A DNA stretch of 64,000 nt from Sphingobacterium sp. UBA2700 (GCA_002354335.1 DELI01000013.1:1-64000), one strand, 5' to 3'; shown: positions 1 to 8,938, counted from the first letter of the stretch. The notes: generated from the sequence alone by a model not told the origin. Program-made: numbers and translations.

Positions 1-59
1 AGGCCTTTTTAGACAGCCCCGTTATTTTTTTATAAGAATCGAATTCCACGGATAATATA

Positions 60-80
60 CATGCTTGTTAGAAAAGCATG
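60..80 (-). terminator. weak hairpin after the GH89 gene
   Basis: CATGCTT and AAGCATG form a 7-bp stem just downstream of the minus-strand GH89 stop. No clear T-run follows on that strand, so it may only be a 3'-end stabiliser. Confidence 0.3.
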
Positions 81-89
81 ATCGCTATA

Positions 90-2339
90 TTAAAAAAGCG
101 GAGCTGGAACAGTTTCTCCAGTCAACGGATCACGTACATTCTTATAAGAATTTCGTATTTGCTTTGCATATTTCTTATGCAGTTGCTTTACAATTGCAAT
201 TGCATCTCCTTTCGTTGTTGTAGGATAGACTTCCTTTCCTTGTACCCACGACCACTCCCATTCTCTTATTTGTTCATTAATCTGCTCCATATCGACGGCG
301 GTTCCCGACGCCATGCTTTTGTTCACATAATCGAAAAACATTGCCCAGCGCTTTTTGTAGAAATTTTCCATCAGACCGCTCCATTGCTTTGACGCATAAT
401 CGTGTAGAGTTTTGCCCATTTTCCCGTGCCATAACGTGATCAAATTCCTAGCATTCCACTCGTATAGGTCTCGTTCCGGCTGTGTCGTTCCCCAACGTTT
501 GGCATCCTCAAGCCAGTTCCCCAACAAGAAGTCCTCTTGGCTAGCCAGAAGCCTATCCATTTCACTCAAAACCTCAAGAAAACGTTGGCTGTATTGTTGT
601 GCTTCTTCCAAATTACCGGATTCATAGGCAAGCACATATCGATTGTGTAACTCATCCGTATAATTGGCTAAAACCTGTCGGGTTACACTAACCAGATCAT
701 AACGAAAGCCATCATTATTTTTCAACAACTTAGACGCTCGGATGAGCTTGTCCCATGCGGGCAATAAATCCTCCGGATTATAAAAAGAACGAACATTCGT
801 TCTTGGACCTTGTTTTCCAAAACCGGGTCGTGCGTTTGCCATAGAACGCGATCCGCCGGCATTAATATCTCCGGTATAGCCATATACTGTGGCGCTCAGG
901 ATTTCCCATGCCGAAGTTGCATTTTTATCATAGCGTCCATATCGTCTTTTAGCATAATCTTGAATCCACTCGCCGAGCACAATAGTATCTTGACGCCAGA
1001 CATTATCCAAAAACAGTTGGTACACTGCTGGTGTATGTTCAATGGCTTCCATGGTAAGACCCATTCCTGAATATCGTCCGCGACGTGGATTCCGTAAGGT
1101 ATTTGTCGGTCCATTAACTATAATAGGCATCTTTCCGAATAGGTTTGTGGTTCCCCCAAAGTTGTGGGCCATACACCATAACCAAGGCTTTCCATAATAA
1201 GCATCGGTCCGACTCCACACCGGACGTGTTTCTGTCCAAAGGTCAAGGATAAGCATGCGATCATTCGGAACGGCGTTCAACAAGGCTTTTATTTGTTCGG
1301 GTTGCCAAAAACTCTCCTTAAAGTAAAACATCCATCCCTGCATCACCCAAACCGCCTTGGGGTCCGCTGCTGACATCGACTCATAAATCCTTTCGCTCAT
1401 ACCGGAAAGGTAGCTTGGATCATTTGAAGGAGGCATTACTTCAATAAATGTGTCAGCGGAATATAAATGATCAGTACCAAATACTTTCTGCTGTTCATTA
1501 ATAAATCGCTTTCCGATATTCACAAACATGGGGTCATCAGGATCGAGAATATCTGCTTCAGGAAAAACAGTCCATTTTACCTTCTTTATCTTTGCCTCTG
1601 GAAATTTATCGCTAAAACCTGGAGGAACATGCCCAGTAAATGCCGGTAGCACGGGCGTCATCCCTAACTGACGCTGCCGTTCTAGAATTTTCTTATACAA
1701 CTCTTCTTGTTGATCAATCCAGTTTTGTGGCAAAGGCCCGCCGTATCCATCTAAAAGACCCATCCAATGGAACCCCGTATAGGCTGGGCCACTAAAAAAA
1801 GCCTCCAATTCACGATCGGAGAATCCAAGATCTCGATAAACGCGTTGCCAAATAGAATTCTGTCCACCTACTGCAAGCGGCATATTAATACCATTTAAGG
1901 CCATCCAATCTATTTCCCATTCCCAACGCTTCCAATCCCACCAAACCATACTATAATTGAATGTGACGTAATTCAGATAATAACGAAACTTATGTGGCGA
2001 GGTCTTCACTATCTTTTCCTCAACGACGGGCAGTTTACTCGGCAAATTCAGTTGATTTCCATTCCAAGAAATATCTGCATTACAAAAATTCTTTAAATAG
2101 TAGTGAAGCGCCGAAGCAACCGACACCCCGTTGTTGCCGCGTAGATATAATTTTCCATTGACCTGTTCTATTTCGAAAACATCAAGAGAATCCACTTTTG
2201 GAATATACGCGATTTCAAATTGATCTGCATGTGACGGAATTAATCGGTTTATCAACCCTTTCGTTACCCCGACATTCAACTGAGCGCTTAAATTGATCGA
2301 AATCAATAAGCCGAGTAGTACGTTAAATATCCTGATCAT
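90..2339 (-). CDS. alpha-N-acetylglucosaminidase, GH89 (NAGLU family)
   Basis: A 749-aa exported glycoside hydrolase predicted to release terminal alpha-linked N-acetylglucosamine from glycans such as heparan-type or mucin-type chains. Residues 1-20 are a signal peptide ending in SAQ. The NAGLU N-terminal domain, the TIM barrel and the helical C-terminal domain follow in that order. The stretch YSADTFIE contains E300, which aligns with the acid/base Glu of human NAGLU (E316). E431 in TMEAIEHTP sits at the nucleophile position (human E446), and the 131-residue spacing is close to the human 130. The stop lies inside the window, so the gene is complete. It lies 96 bp downstream of murQ on the same strand and is probably co-transcribed with it. 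Family is certain; the natural glycan is not known. Confidence 0.93.
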   Translation of the reverse strand: MIRIFNVLLGLLISINLSAQLNVGVTKGLINRLIPSHADQFEIAYIPKVDSLDVFEIEQVNGKLYLRGNNGVSVASALHYYLKNFCNADISWNGNQLNLPSKLPVVEEKIVKTSPHKFRYYLNYVTFNYSMVWWDWKRWEWEIDWMALNGINMPLAVGGQNSIWQRVYRDLGFSDRELEAFFSGPAYTGFHWMGLLDGYGGPLPQNWIDQQEELYKKILERQRQLGMTPVLPAFTGHVPPGFSDKFPEAKIKKVKWTVFPEADILDPDDPMFVNIGKRFINEQQKVFGTDHLYSADTFIEVMPPSNDPSYLSGMSERIYESMSAADPKAVWVMQGWMFYFKESFWQPEQIKALLNAVPNDRMLILDLWTETRPVWSRTDAYYGKPWLWCMAHNFGGTTNLFGKMPIIVNGPTNTLRNPRRGRYSGMGLTMEAIEHTPAVYQLFLDNVWRQDTIVLGEWIQDYAKRRYGRYDKNATSAWEILSATVYGYTGDINAGGSRSMANARPGFGKQGPRTNVRSFYNPEDLLPAWDKLIRASKLLKNNDGFRYDLVSVTRQVLANYTDELHNRYVLAYESGNLEEAQQYSQRFLEVLSEMDRLLASQEDFLLGNWLEDAKRWGTTQPERDLYEWNARNLITLWHGKMGKTLHDYASKQWSGLMENFYKKRWAMFFDYVNKSMASGTAVDMEQINEQIREWEWSWVQGKEVYPTTTKGDAIAIVKQLHKKYAKQIRNSYKNVRDPLTGETVPAPLF

Positions 2340-2435
2340 AAGATTAAGTTAGCTGTTTGAAGAAAAGTGTGTGTTATGATTTAAAAATACTTGCTATAAT
2401 ACTGGTTTTTTTGCTGTTTTCAACCCTCAGAATTG

Positions 2436-3254
2436 CTATTTATCGTGCAATAAGTGGCGCACGGTCAATTTCACGCTTCCATGTGCTAACAACGCTGCTT
2501 CGGCTAAACCATAGTCGGTTATCCCCGTCTGTTCCATCACCATGCGGACGCCACGATCTAACAACTTTTTGTTACTTACCTGCATGTTCACCATACGATT
2601 ATCCTCCACCAAACCAATGCCGATCATAGCTGCTGTTGACAACATATTCAACACCATCTTTTGCGCAGTTCCACTCTTCATACGTGTACTACCGGTAACA
2701 AACTCGGGCCCCGCAACGACTTCAATGGGGTAATCCGCATAACTCGCAATCGGAGAGCCTGCATTGCAGACAATGCAGCCAGTCGTGATACCTGCAGCTT
2801 GCGCTTGGCGTAGGGCGCCCTCAACATAGGGCGTCGTTCCACTTGCTGCAATCCCGACCACCACATCTTTCGTGTTCACCTGTCGAGACAGTAGGTCCGT
2901 CCATCCTAGAGTGCTATCATCCTCCGCATCTTCAATTCCAAATCTCAGCGCATCATCACCGCCTGCCATGAGTCCTATTACCAAATCCGGAGAAACGCCA
3001 TAGGTCGGCGGACATTCGCTCGCATCAAGAACTCCAAGGCGACCGCTTGTGCCGGCACCGATGTAGAAAAGCCTTCCGCCATTTAACATCTTCTGCTTAA
3101 CAGCCTCTACTAAACTCGCAATATCCGTAATGACCGCTTCGACCGCAAGAGCTACCGTCTTATCTTCATTGTTAATATTCTTTAGCACTTCTACAATCTC
3201 CATACGATCTAAATGCCGGTAATGGGATGGCTTTTCAGTAGTTTTCTCAAACAT
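2436..3254 (-). CDS. murQ: N-acetylmuramic acid 6-phosphate etherase (MurQ)
   Basis: A 272-aa cytosolic SIS-fold enzyme that cleaves the D-lactyl ether of MurNAc-6-phosphate to give GlcNAc-6-phosphate and lactate, a step of cell-wall sugar recycling. The glycine-rich motif GAGTSGRLGVLDASECPP covers residues 66-83. E80 and E111 match the spacing of the E. coli catalytic pair E83/E114. The C-terminal half has the family signature TGSTRMKSGTAQK. The reading frame stays open 75 codons further upstream, but those residues are not MurQ-like and cross the intergenic operator region, so I start at the ATG preceding FEKTTEKP. The gene is divergent from the GntR regulator and precedes the GH89 gene, which suggests one amino-sugar regulon. 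Confidence 0.95.
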   Translation of the reverse strand: MFEKTTEKPSHYRHLDRMEIVEVLKNINNEDKTVALAVEAVITDIASLVEAVKQKMLNGGRLFYIGAGTSGRLGVLDASECPPTYGVSPDLVIGLMAGGDDALRFGIEDAEDDSTLGWTDLLSRQVNTKDVVVGIAASGTTPYVEGALRQAQAAGITTGCIVCNAGSPIASYADYPIEVVAGPEFVTGSTRMKSGTAQKMVLNMLSTAAMIGIGLVEDNRMVNMQVSNKKLLDRGVRMVMEQTGITDYGLAEAALLAHGSVKLTVRHLLHDK

Positions 3255-3304
3255 TTTTAATCTAGTTTTAACGATGAATCTTTTAGTCCACAAGATGTTA
3301 TTTA

Positions 3305-3356
3305 TGTATACCTGTATGTACCAGTACAATATTATAAATTTTCCATGCTGTATACA
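3305..3356. promoter_or_regulatory. cluster of TGTA/TACA palindromes, putative GntR operator
   Basis: The 145-bp divergent region between murQ and the GntR gene holds TGTATACC (3305-3312), TGTACCAGTACA (3317-3328, perfect 5-bp arms around CA) and TGTATACA (3349-3356, perfect palindrome). Repeated TGTA...TACA half-sites here are what a dimeric GntR protein would bind. Binding is inferred. Confidence 0.55.
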
Positions 3357-3398
3357 AACATTTTGAATATTTATTATTTTTGCGTTTATTCCTTCGCT

Positions 3399-4427
3399 AT
3401 GCTTGAAAATAAAGATCAACAAGATATTATCCATGTAGACGCCGAAAAACCAACCCCAATCTACCGTCAGATTATTCAATCAATTGAGCTTGCGATAGAA
3501 AACGGTAAATTAACGAAAGGCGATCTGGTTCCTTCAGTCAATGCGACTGCCGCTCAGTTTAATATAGCCCGTGGATCAATATTCAAAGCGTATAATCATT
3601 TAAGGACTGAAGGGATAATCGACTCCATTCCGGGAAAAGGCTATTTCGTGATCAGTACAAAACAGAGTAAGAAGAAAAACATCTTCTTATTGTTAAGTAC
3701 ATACAACCCTTATCGCGAAGTATTTTATAATGCTTTGATAAAAACATTAAAGAACCAGGCAACCGTAGACATCTATTTTCATCATCATAATATCGACGTT
3801 TTTGAAACGCTAATAAATAGCCATTCATCACATTACAACACGTTCGTTATTATGCCGGAGAATCATACGAGGTCAGAAAAAATACTAAAATCTTTAGATC
3901 AAAAACAGCTTTATATTCTAGAAACAGGCTTGTCGAAATTTGGGGATCAATACGCAGGGATTTACCAAAATTATAGAAAGGATATTTATGATTTCTTATC
4001 TGGCATTAAAGAAAGATTAGTTTCCTACAAACGCATTATTCTTTTATTCTCTAGCAATATGCGTAATTATGAGGTCATTACAGGATTTCAGGATTTTTCA
4101 AATGAGCATACCGAATACAGTATGGAAGTCATTCAGGAGACAGAAACGTTTCTTCCTAAACGCGGTGATTTATGTTTAGTCATGGACGACAATGACTTAG
4201 TCCGACTAATACTATATAGTCGCGAAAATAAAAACTGGACACTAGGGAGCGAAATTGGTCTGATTTCCTATCACGAAACCCCACTAAAGAGTATAATTGG
4301 AAATGGGATAAGCACCATAAGTCCGGATTTCGAACAAATGGGGAAAGCGATGGCGTCACTACTGATTAAAAACGGAAACTGGGTAAAAGAAAATGCGTTC
4401 CGATTAATTGATCGGGGATCCTTCTAA
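3399..4427 (+). CDS. GntR-family transcriptional regulator with periplasmic-binding-like sensor domain
   Basis: A 342-aa regulator. Residues 12-80 form a GntR winged helix (PIYRQIIQSIELAIENGKL, then VPSVNATAAQFNIARGSIFKAYNHLRTEGII and the wing PGKGYFV). The remaining ~250 residues resemble the LacI/PBP1-like effector domain found on many Bacteroidota GntR proteins, not a FadR or UTRA domain. The ATG preceding LENKDQQ is used; the 18 codons upstream look non-coding and overlap the palindrome cluster. It is divergent from murQ-GH89 and is the likely controller of those genes and itself, with an amino-sugar as plausible effector (inferred). Confidence 0.88.
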   Translation: MLENKDQQDIIHVDAEKPTPIYRQIIQSIELAIENGKLTKGDLVPSVNATAAQFNIARGSIFKAYNHLRTEGIIDSIPGKGYFVISTKQSKKKNIFLLLSTYNPYREVFYNALIKTLKNQATVDIYFHHHNIDVFETLINSHSSHYNTFVIMPENHTRSEKILKSLDQKQLYILETGLSKFGDQYAGIYQNYRKDIYDFLSGIKERLVSYKRIILLFSSNMRNYEVITGFQDFSNEHTEYSMEVIQETETFLPKRGDLCLVMDDNDLVRLILYSRENKNWTLGSEIGLISYHETPLKSIIGNGISTISPDFEQMGKAMASLLIKNGNWVKENAFRLIDRGSF

Positions 4428-4530
4428 TATCGACCTGATCGGATGTCTAAAAACCTCCTCTTCAACTATATTACCCCAAGATGCGTACATCAATTACCTC
4501 CGATCGGACAATCAATAGTTGACAAAAAGA

Positions 4531-4554
4531 AAGGCAACCCTATCGGATTGCCTT
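4531..4554 (-). terminator. rho-independent terminator of cold-shock-domain gene, copy A
   Basis: AAGGCAA/TTGCCTT stem with a short loop. On the minus strand it is followed by TTTCTTTTTG, just past the stop of the gene at 4580. Confidence 0.75.
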
Positions 4555-4579
4555 AATTTATCTCGTAGGAAAGTAAAGA

Positions 4580-5008
4580 TTAAATCTTCTCTACTTCCGT
4601 AATTTGATTTCCTTGCTTAGAACGCGCGTATTTGTATTTAACCGCTTGGTTAAGGTTCAATACCATACCCGCTAAGTTGTCATTAAAATAAACGGTTTCT
4701 CGCGTTTCGTTGTCACGGATAAAACCATAATGACCTACTTCGTTGTAGAAAGACACTTTTCCGAAATGGTATTCTTCCGTCGGGTCAGCTGGACGCTGAA
4801 GGTCTTCTTCTTTGAATTTGTAAGGTTGCGATGGTGGCGTATCTGAAATATTTCCAAACTCGTCCACGTAAGCAAACATTTCTTCAAGAGCTTTGCCCTT
4901 ATTGTTGTTCGACTTGTTGATTTCTCTTCGTTCTTGTTTTTCTTGCTTCTTCTGAAGCTTCTTCTTTGCAGTTTCTTTTTTCTTAAATGTGAGTTGACTT
5001 TTAGCCAT
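4580..5008 (-). CDS. cold-shock-domain protein with basic N-terminal tail, copy A
   Basis: A 142-aa protein. Residues 1-45 are a Lys/Glu/Gln-rich basic helix (KKKETAKKKLQKKQEKQERR). Residues ~80-140 resemble a cold-shock OB fold: GKVSFYNEVGHYGFIRD parallels the GxVKWFNxxKGFGFI signature with the RNP1-like element YGFI, and VYFN parallels VFVH. It probably binds RNA or single-stranded DNA in the cytoplasm. The protein is identical in all 142 residues to copy B (25554-25982), and the coding DNA differs at about four synonymous sites. It has its own promoter and an ~90-nt leader. The fold assignment is by motif only. Confidence 0.82.
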   Translation of the reverse strand: MAKSQLTFKKKETAKKKLQKKQEKQERREINKSNNNKGKALEEMFAYVDEFGNISDTPPSQPYKFKEEDLQRPADPTEEYHFGKVSFYNEVGHYGFIRDNETRETVYFNDNLAGMVLNLNQAVKYKYARSKQGNQITEVEKI

Positions 5009-5103
5009 TAAATAGTATTAAGGGTGAATAAATAAGGAAGATTAATATCTTAAGAAGGGAGATGTGCCTTGGATATAAGAGTTATGATCCTTTGTGAATA
5101 AGT

Positions 5104-5134
5104 CAAAGATACGAAATATTACGCAATTTATCAA
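5104..5134 (-). promoter_or_regulatory. Bacteroidota-type promoter for cold-shock-domain gene, copy A
   Basis: On the minus strand TATCTTTG (5111-5104) matches the -7 consensus TAnnTTTG and is preceded by TTG (5134-5132) at 20-bp spacing. The same elements are preserved in copy B. The predicted leader is about 90 nt. Confidence 0.65.
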
Positions 5135-5241
5135 GTAAATACTACCAGGGAGACGGCTGCCTAAACCTACAGATCCTTCTTCTTTAAAACGAAGGTACAA
5201 GCGTATTTTCAATGTAACATTCAGCGCCTCTATAACAACAT

Positions 5242-5284
5242 AAGTCCCATCATTTCTATTCGTATTATGAGTATGACGGGACTT
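5242..5284 (-). terminator. terminator of the HMA-like gene, copy A
   Basis: 12-bp stem AAGTCCCGTCAT / ATGATGGGACTT (minus strand, one G-T pair). In copy B (26216-26258) the stem is perfect and followed by TGTTTTTATAG. The loop has diverged while the stem was kept, which supports a structural role. Confidence 0.7.
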
Positions 5285-5359
5285 CCAATAAGTACTTTGT
5301 TTCAATAAACAGAAGCTGTTTAAAAGGTAAATGGAGTTTTGTTAGCGGTGGGATGGCTA

Positions 5360-5578
5360 TTACTCCTCATACAATCGTTCTGCATCCAGACCTAGTGCAG
5401 AAATACAAGTCAAGATGTTGGCAATTTGCATATTGATGCCTTTGAGGGACACCAAATAGCCGTCAACATAGGGGGCAATTTGCCATTCATTGATAGAACT
5501 TACGTCGTTCAATACTTCTTGAACTCTTTGCAGCTGCTGCTGCGTGGCGCTGCTGATTTCGAATTTTAAGCTGTCCAT
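5360..5578 (-). CDS. 72-aa HMA-like ferredoxin-fold protein without CxxC, copy A
   Basis: A small cytosolic protein beginning MDSLKFEISSATQ. The pattern beta (LKFEIS) - helix (QQQLQRVQEVLND) - beta (INEWQIA) - beta (YLVSLKG) - helix (MQIANILTCISALG) - short beta resembles the heavy-metal-associated fold, but there is no metal-binding CxxC. The longer upstream frame is not conserved in copy B; the common ATG at 5578 has a strong AGGAGG nine bases upstream, unusual for this phylum, which fixes the start. It lies between the DUF5916 gene and the cold-shock-domain gene on the same strand. Function unknown. Confidence 0.8.
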   Translation of the reverse strand: MDSLKFEISSATQQQLQRVQEVLNDVSSINEWQIAPYVDGYLVSLKGINMQIANILTCISALGLDAERLYEE

Positions 5579-5734
5579 GATGTTAGTCCTCCTATTTAAT
5601 ATGTAATTGATGATAATTCGATTGACTAAGATAACCCGCTCTAGCGAATGGAGATTCGCAATACCTGGCAGGCAATTTGTCAATTATTCCTATCTACAAT
5701 TTAACAACTAAATCGCTGACTTACAAATCATTGT

Positions 5735-5783
5735 GAAAAAACCGTAATAAATACTTGTTTTAATAGCATTAACACGGTTTTTC
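5735..5783 (-). terminator. terminator of DUF5916 gene, copy A
   Basis: GAAAAAACCGT (5735-5745) and ACGGTTTTTC (5774-5783) can pair around a 28-nt loop, giving a T-run on the minus strand directly after the stop. It is conserved in copy B (26708-26756). Confidence 0.6.
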
Positions 5784-5786
5784 AGA

Positions 5787-8456
5787 TTACAGTGCAAACC
5801 AATAGTTCATCTTTAACATCAGTGTGTTGACTCCTTGGAATCCGAACATGCGATCGATGTTGTTTCCCCATGTTGGGTAATAGCGAGGATCTTGTCTTGA
5901 ACGATTATGCTCCCATACCAGATAAACCGTCGACCCTGGCTTGTATTCCCAACGGGCGACTAAATTCGAACGAAACTCATTGAAACTAAAGTTGGGATCT
6001 TTAAAACCAAACGACTTACCGTCTTTTAGCACCGCATAGTTACCATCTCCTGCCGTGATTTCCTGATCTGCGATGCCCGAGAAACGTTCCGCGTAATTAT
6101 GCGATCGAGTATCCAATGCGGTTTTAAATCGATCATATTTTGCAGTCGATGTAAAAGGGGAACCATAATATTGTATGGAAATATCCGGCGTCAGGTTCAC
6201 TTGCATGTTCATGGTGATACCATAGGTGCGTTGTTTCATTCGCCCTAAAACATATTCGGTGCTTTCCTCGTTGCCGGCACTAGCCTTGACTGTGTTCACA
6301 TATTGCAGCTCATCGGTATTATTGGCATAGTTAAATTGCGTGGTCAGCTTCACGTGATTGCCGATTCGGAAGATAAAACTAGGCTGTAGAGTATTGTAAG
6401 CTGTTTTCTCTTCGAGATAATGCCGCCCATTGTAAAGAATTTTAAAAACCACGCGTTTGGCACGGTCGGTACTCAAATCGACATTCGTTTCGAAGTTCGA
6501 TCCATAGCGCATATCCGGACCGCCACGTAGCCTACGGCTATCGACCGTATTCCAGCTGAAGGTCTCTTTCACGTCCATTTCAAAACGATGAACGGTGCTT
6601 AAGCTCCGAAAACGAAGAGCAACATCATTATTGATTGCCTGCCCACCGAAATTCCAGATATTCTTTTGGGTCAGGTTGATACCTGCAAATCGAAAAGGCC
6701 CCCAAGGATCGGTCTTGCGGAAGGCGACCTCCGATTCGTTGAGCATGTAATCCGACTCTTTGTTATAGCCAACGTCGTTCAGATCAAAGCCTGGGGAAGA
6801 CCAGTTAAAGGTTTGCGAATAATTCCATTGTGCATTTCCTTTTTTTCCGGCCTTCACATACCCCCCGGTACCGGCGAGCGTAGTTGCTGTTGGATCCAAA
6901 TCAAGATAATCGATACCCGAGGCCCGGTGATAATAGTGCGTGGCGTTACGTTTCTTCATCAATATCGAGCTAGCGGACCCGTTTAAAGTGCTATACATCG
7001 CCTTCGCATCGATATAATAGAGACGGTTATCGAAATACTGGGTGAAATCCAATCCGGCAGTAAAAGCATTCTCTACGAGCGCCTCTCTTAGATGATCCTC
7101 ATCAAGCTTTCGGTTCACGGACGTAATCATCCCGCCGAACAGCGTATTTCCGTCCCAGTTCTTCTGCAACCTGGCAACCGTGTAATTCGTCAGCGGCTCG
7201 GTTAGTTCTTCCCCACGTACGCCTTTTCTCGAGGTCTGCGACTGTGTTTTCGCTGTGATACTCTCCAGCAAGCCTACGGTTAGCCCATTTTTGTTGGTTC
7301 CAGTGAGCTTTAGAGCGCCTAGAATTGGAATAAAGCTAGGCGTACTGGCGAAGTTTTCAACGTTGTCTATTCCTTGTGGTTTGTAGGAAGGCATTGCACC
7401 GATACGACGTGAATAGAACATCATCCCCCGCTCGTTGTTGTCAAACTCCAAGATATGTTTCCCCTCTAAGAAAAATGGGCGCTTTTCATCATAAAAAACC
7501 TCGTAGGCCGTCAAGTTCATAACCGAAGGATCGAGTTCTACCTGCCCATAATCGGGATTGATGGTCATATCCAAGGTATAGTCGCTCAAAGAGAACTTCG
7601 CATCCAGCCCCGCATTCACGTGAAACTTCTGTCCTTTCTGGAAAGGACTATTCGGAATCTTCGGTTCATTCACATATTTTGTCATCGTATAGGGCAGAAA
7701 CTCAATACCTCTAGGCTTCGGAAGATCCGTCATACCATGCATCTCTCCAAAGGAAAACACATGTCCGTTATTTTTAATGGGAATTAAACTCCAGTTCTGT
7801 ACTTCATTATTTCTACGGATAATTCGGCGGACGTGCAGCCCCCATACCCCATCCCCGTTCTCTTGATTGTAGCGAAGTTGACTGAACGGTATCCGAAGCT
7901 CTGCCGTCCAAGAAGAGTCCTGCATATTGATATGCGTCCTCCCCTCCCATACTGCATTCCAGCTGAGGTTGACCGATAGCTTATCAGTTACCGTGAGATC
8001 GGTTTTATTTCCGCCAAGATTGATATTGAACTCCGGAGCAACCCGATAGTCATGATAGGTGTCGAAAGCGATACTGATCAAATCGCCATTGCTGTTATCG
8101 TCGCGATTCCCAATAAACGCATTCATCGTCTCGGGATGTTCATCTTTACAGTAAACACCGACATAGATATTCTGACCGTCGTAAAACAACTTGACACGTG
8201 TCCATGAATTGGTATGCACGCGCTCGAAGGGAATAACCTGAGAGAACTTCTCCGACCACACACCTTGGTTCTGCCAGATATCCTCGTCGAGCTTGCCGTC
8301 AATCTGTGGCTTTTGGTTCTCTATTTTGCTGATATGATAAGTTCGCTTGTAGGCGTCTTCAAAGGTAACTACTTCTTTTCTTTCATCCTGAGCGTGTCCA
8401 ATTGTTGCTAGACAAACGAGCCATAAAAGGGCAGTTCTTGTTACTATATTCTTCAA
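5787..8456 (-). CDS. DUF5916 outer-membrane protein with N-terminal CBM9-like domain, copy A
   Basis: An 889-aa exported protein. A signal peptide ends near GHAQ (~residue 22). A CBM9/DOMON-like beta-sandwich occupies ~45-215, beginning PQIDGKLDEDIWQ and including the strand VKLFYDGQNIYVGVYC. A long aromatic-rich barrel-like region of DUF5916 type ends in a Phe-Ala-Leu C-terminus. The frame continues upstream to 8558, but copy B has a TAG there; the shared TTG (LKN...) gives 889 aa in both copies, so TTG is preferred. An in-frame ATG at 8504 is the alternative for this copy. Probable surface role; substrate unknown. About 95% identical to copy B by eye. Confidence 0.87.
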   Translation of the reverse strand: MKNIVTRTALLWLVCLATIGHAQDERKEVVTFEDAYKRTYHISKIENQKPQIDGKLDEDIWQNQGVWSEKFSQVIPFERVHTNSWTRVKLFYDGQNIYVGVYCKDEHPETMNAFIGNRDDNSNGDLISIAFDTYHDYRVAPEFNINLGGNKTDLTVTDKLSVNLSWNAVWEGRTHINMQDSSWTAELRIPFSQLRYNQENGDGVWGLHVRRIIRRNNEVQNWSLIPIKNNGHVFSFGEMHGMTDLPKPRGIEFLPYTMTKYVNEPKIPNSPFQKGQKFHVNAGLDAKFSLSDYTLDMTINPDYGQVELDPSVMNLTAYEVFYDEKRPFFLEGKHILEFDNNERGMMFYSRRIGAMPSYKPQGIDNVENFASTPSFIPILGALKLTGTNKNGLTVGLLESITAKTQSQTSRKGVRGEELTEPLTNYTVARLQKNWDGNTLFGGMITSVNRKLDEDHLREALVENAFTAGLDFTQYFDNRLYYIDAKAMYSTLNGSASSILMKKRNATHYYHRASGIDYLDLDPTATTLAGTGGYVKAGKKGNAQWNYSQTFNWSSPGFDLNDVGYNKESDYMLNESEVAFRKTDPWGPFRFAGINLTQKNIWNFGGQAINNDVALRFRSLSTVHRFEMDVKETFSWNTVDSRRLRGGPDMRYGSNFETNVDLSTDRAKRVVFKILYNGRHYLEEKTAYNTLQPSFIFRIGNHVKLTTQFNYANNTDELQYVNTVKASAGNEESTEYVLGRMKQRTYGITMNMQVNLTPDISIQYYGSPFTSTAKYDRFKTALDTRSHNYAERFSGIADQEITAGDGNYAVLKDGKSFGFKDPNFSFNEFRSNLVARWEYKPGSTVYLVWEHNRSRQDPRYYPTWGNNIDRMFGFQGVNTLMLKMNYWFAL

Positions 8457-8609
8457 GGCGATGTAGGTTTTGTTGATGGCATCAAATGTATTAAAAAAGC
8501 GCATGTTTTTATGGTAACAACAATGAGATAAAAGGCCTAGTATCGCTTTAAATATCATCCCCTAAAAATTACGTTAAACCGAATGCTTCTCCTTTAATCG
8601 GTAGCTTAT

Positions 8610-8653
8610 GTAACACAGGTTACCGATATGTTTATGCTAAGCTGATATCTTTG
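8610..8653 (+). promoter_or_regulatory. Crp/Fnr-type palindrome plus -7 element upstream of YgaP-like gene, copy A
   Basis: GTAAC-ACAG-GTTAC (8610-8623) is a perfect 5-bp inverted repeat of the TGTnAC...GTnACA class. TATCTTTG (8646-8653) is a consensus -7 element. The palindrome centre lies ~43 bp before the expected start site, the class II activator position. Copy B keeps both elements although the surrounding bases have changed. Confidence 0.65.
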
Positions 8654-8698
8654 AATGAAGAAGATGGATATTTTGTTGATAAAAGAAAGGACGAGGAT

Positions 8699-8938
8699 AT
8701 GAATTATTTAAGAAGTTGGAATGTGATCAGATTGCTTCGATTGGTTATGGGGGTGGTTATCACCATTCAGGGACTGATGGCTTCATATTGGCTGATAGCA
8801 GGCTTAGGTGCGCTTTTCACCCTATTGCCGATATTGAATATAAACACCTGCTCATCGGGCGCATGTGAAGTGCCAAGAAGAAAAACCCTGACTAGCAAGC
8901 AAGAGGACGACCCAAGCAGCTATGAAAAACTAAATTGA
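8699..8938 (+). CDS. YgaP-like (DUF2892-type) small inner-membrane protein, copy A
   Basis: A 79-aa protein with two probable transmembrane helices (about residues 8-26 and 28-46). They are followed by a short Cys-containing stretch (NTCSSGAC) and a charged tail. This matches the small membrane domain attached to rhodanese in YgaP and standing alone in many Bacteroidota. The ATG at 8699 follows AGGACGAGG and is the only start shared with copy B; a longer frame from 8651 is specific to this copy. It is divergent from DUF5916 and carries a Crp/Fnr-like operator, suggesting control by redox or oxygen state (inferred). Confidence 0.82.
   Translation: MNYLRSWNVIRLLRLVMGVVITIQGLMASYWLIAGLGALFTLLPILNINTCSSGACEVPRRKTLTSKQEDDPSSYEKLN

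Noticed and set aside
3255..3479. 75-codon N-terminal extension of murQ
   Set aside because: No MurQ-like sequence, crosses the palindrome cluster and the start of the divergent GntR gene.
5042..5305. 87-aa minus-strand ORF upstream of the cold-shock-domain gene
   Set aside because: The frame is not preserved in copy B of the duplication and it overlaps a promoter and a terminator, so it is non-coding.
8651..8698. 16-codon N-terminal extension of YgaP-like copy A
   Set aside because: Starts inside the -7 promoter element and is absent from copy B.
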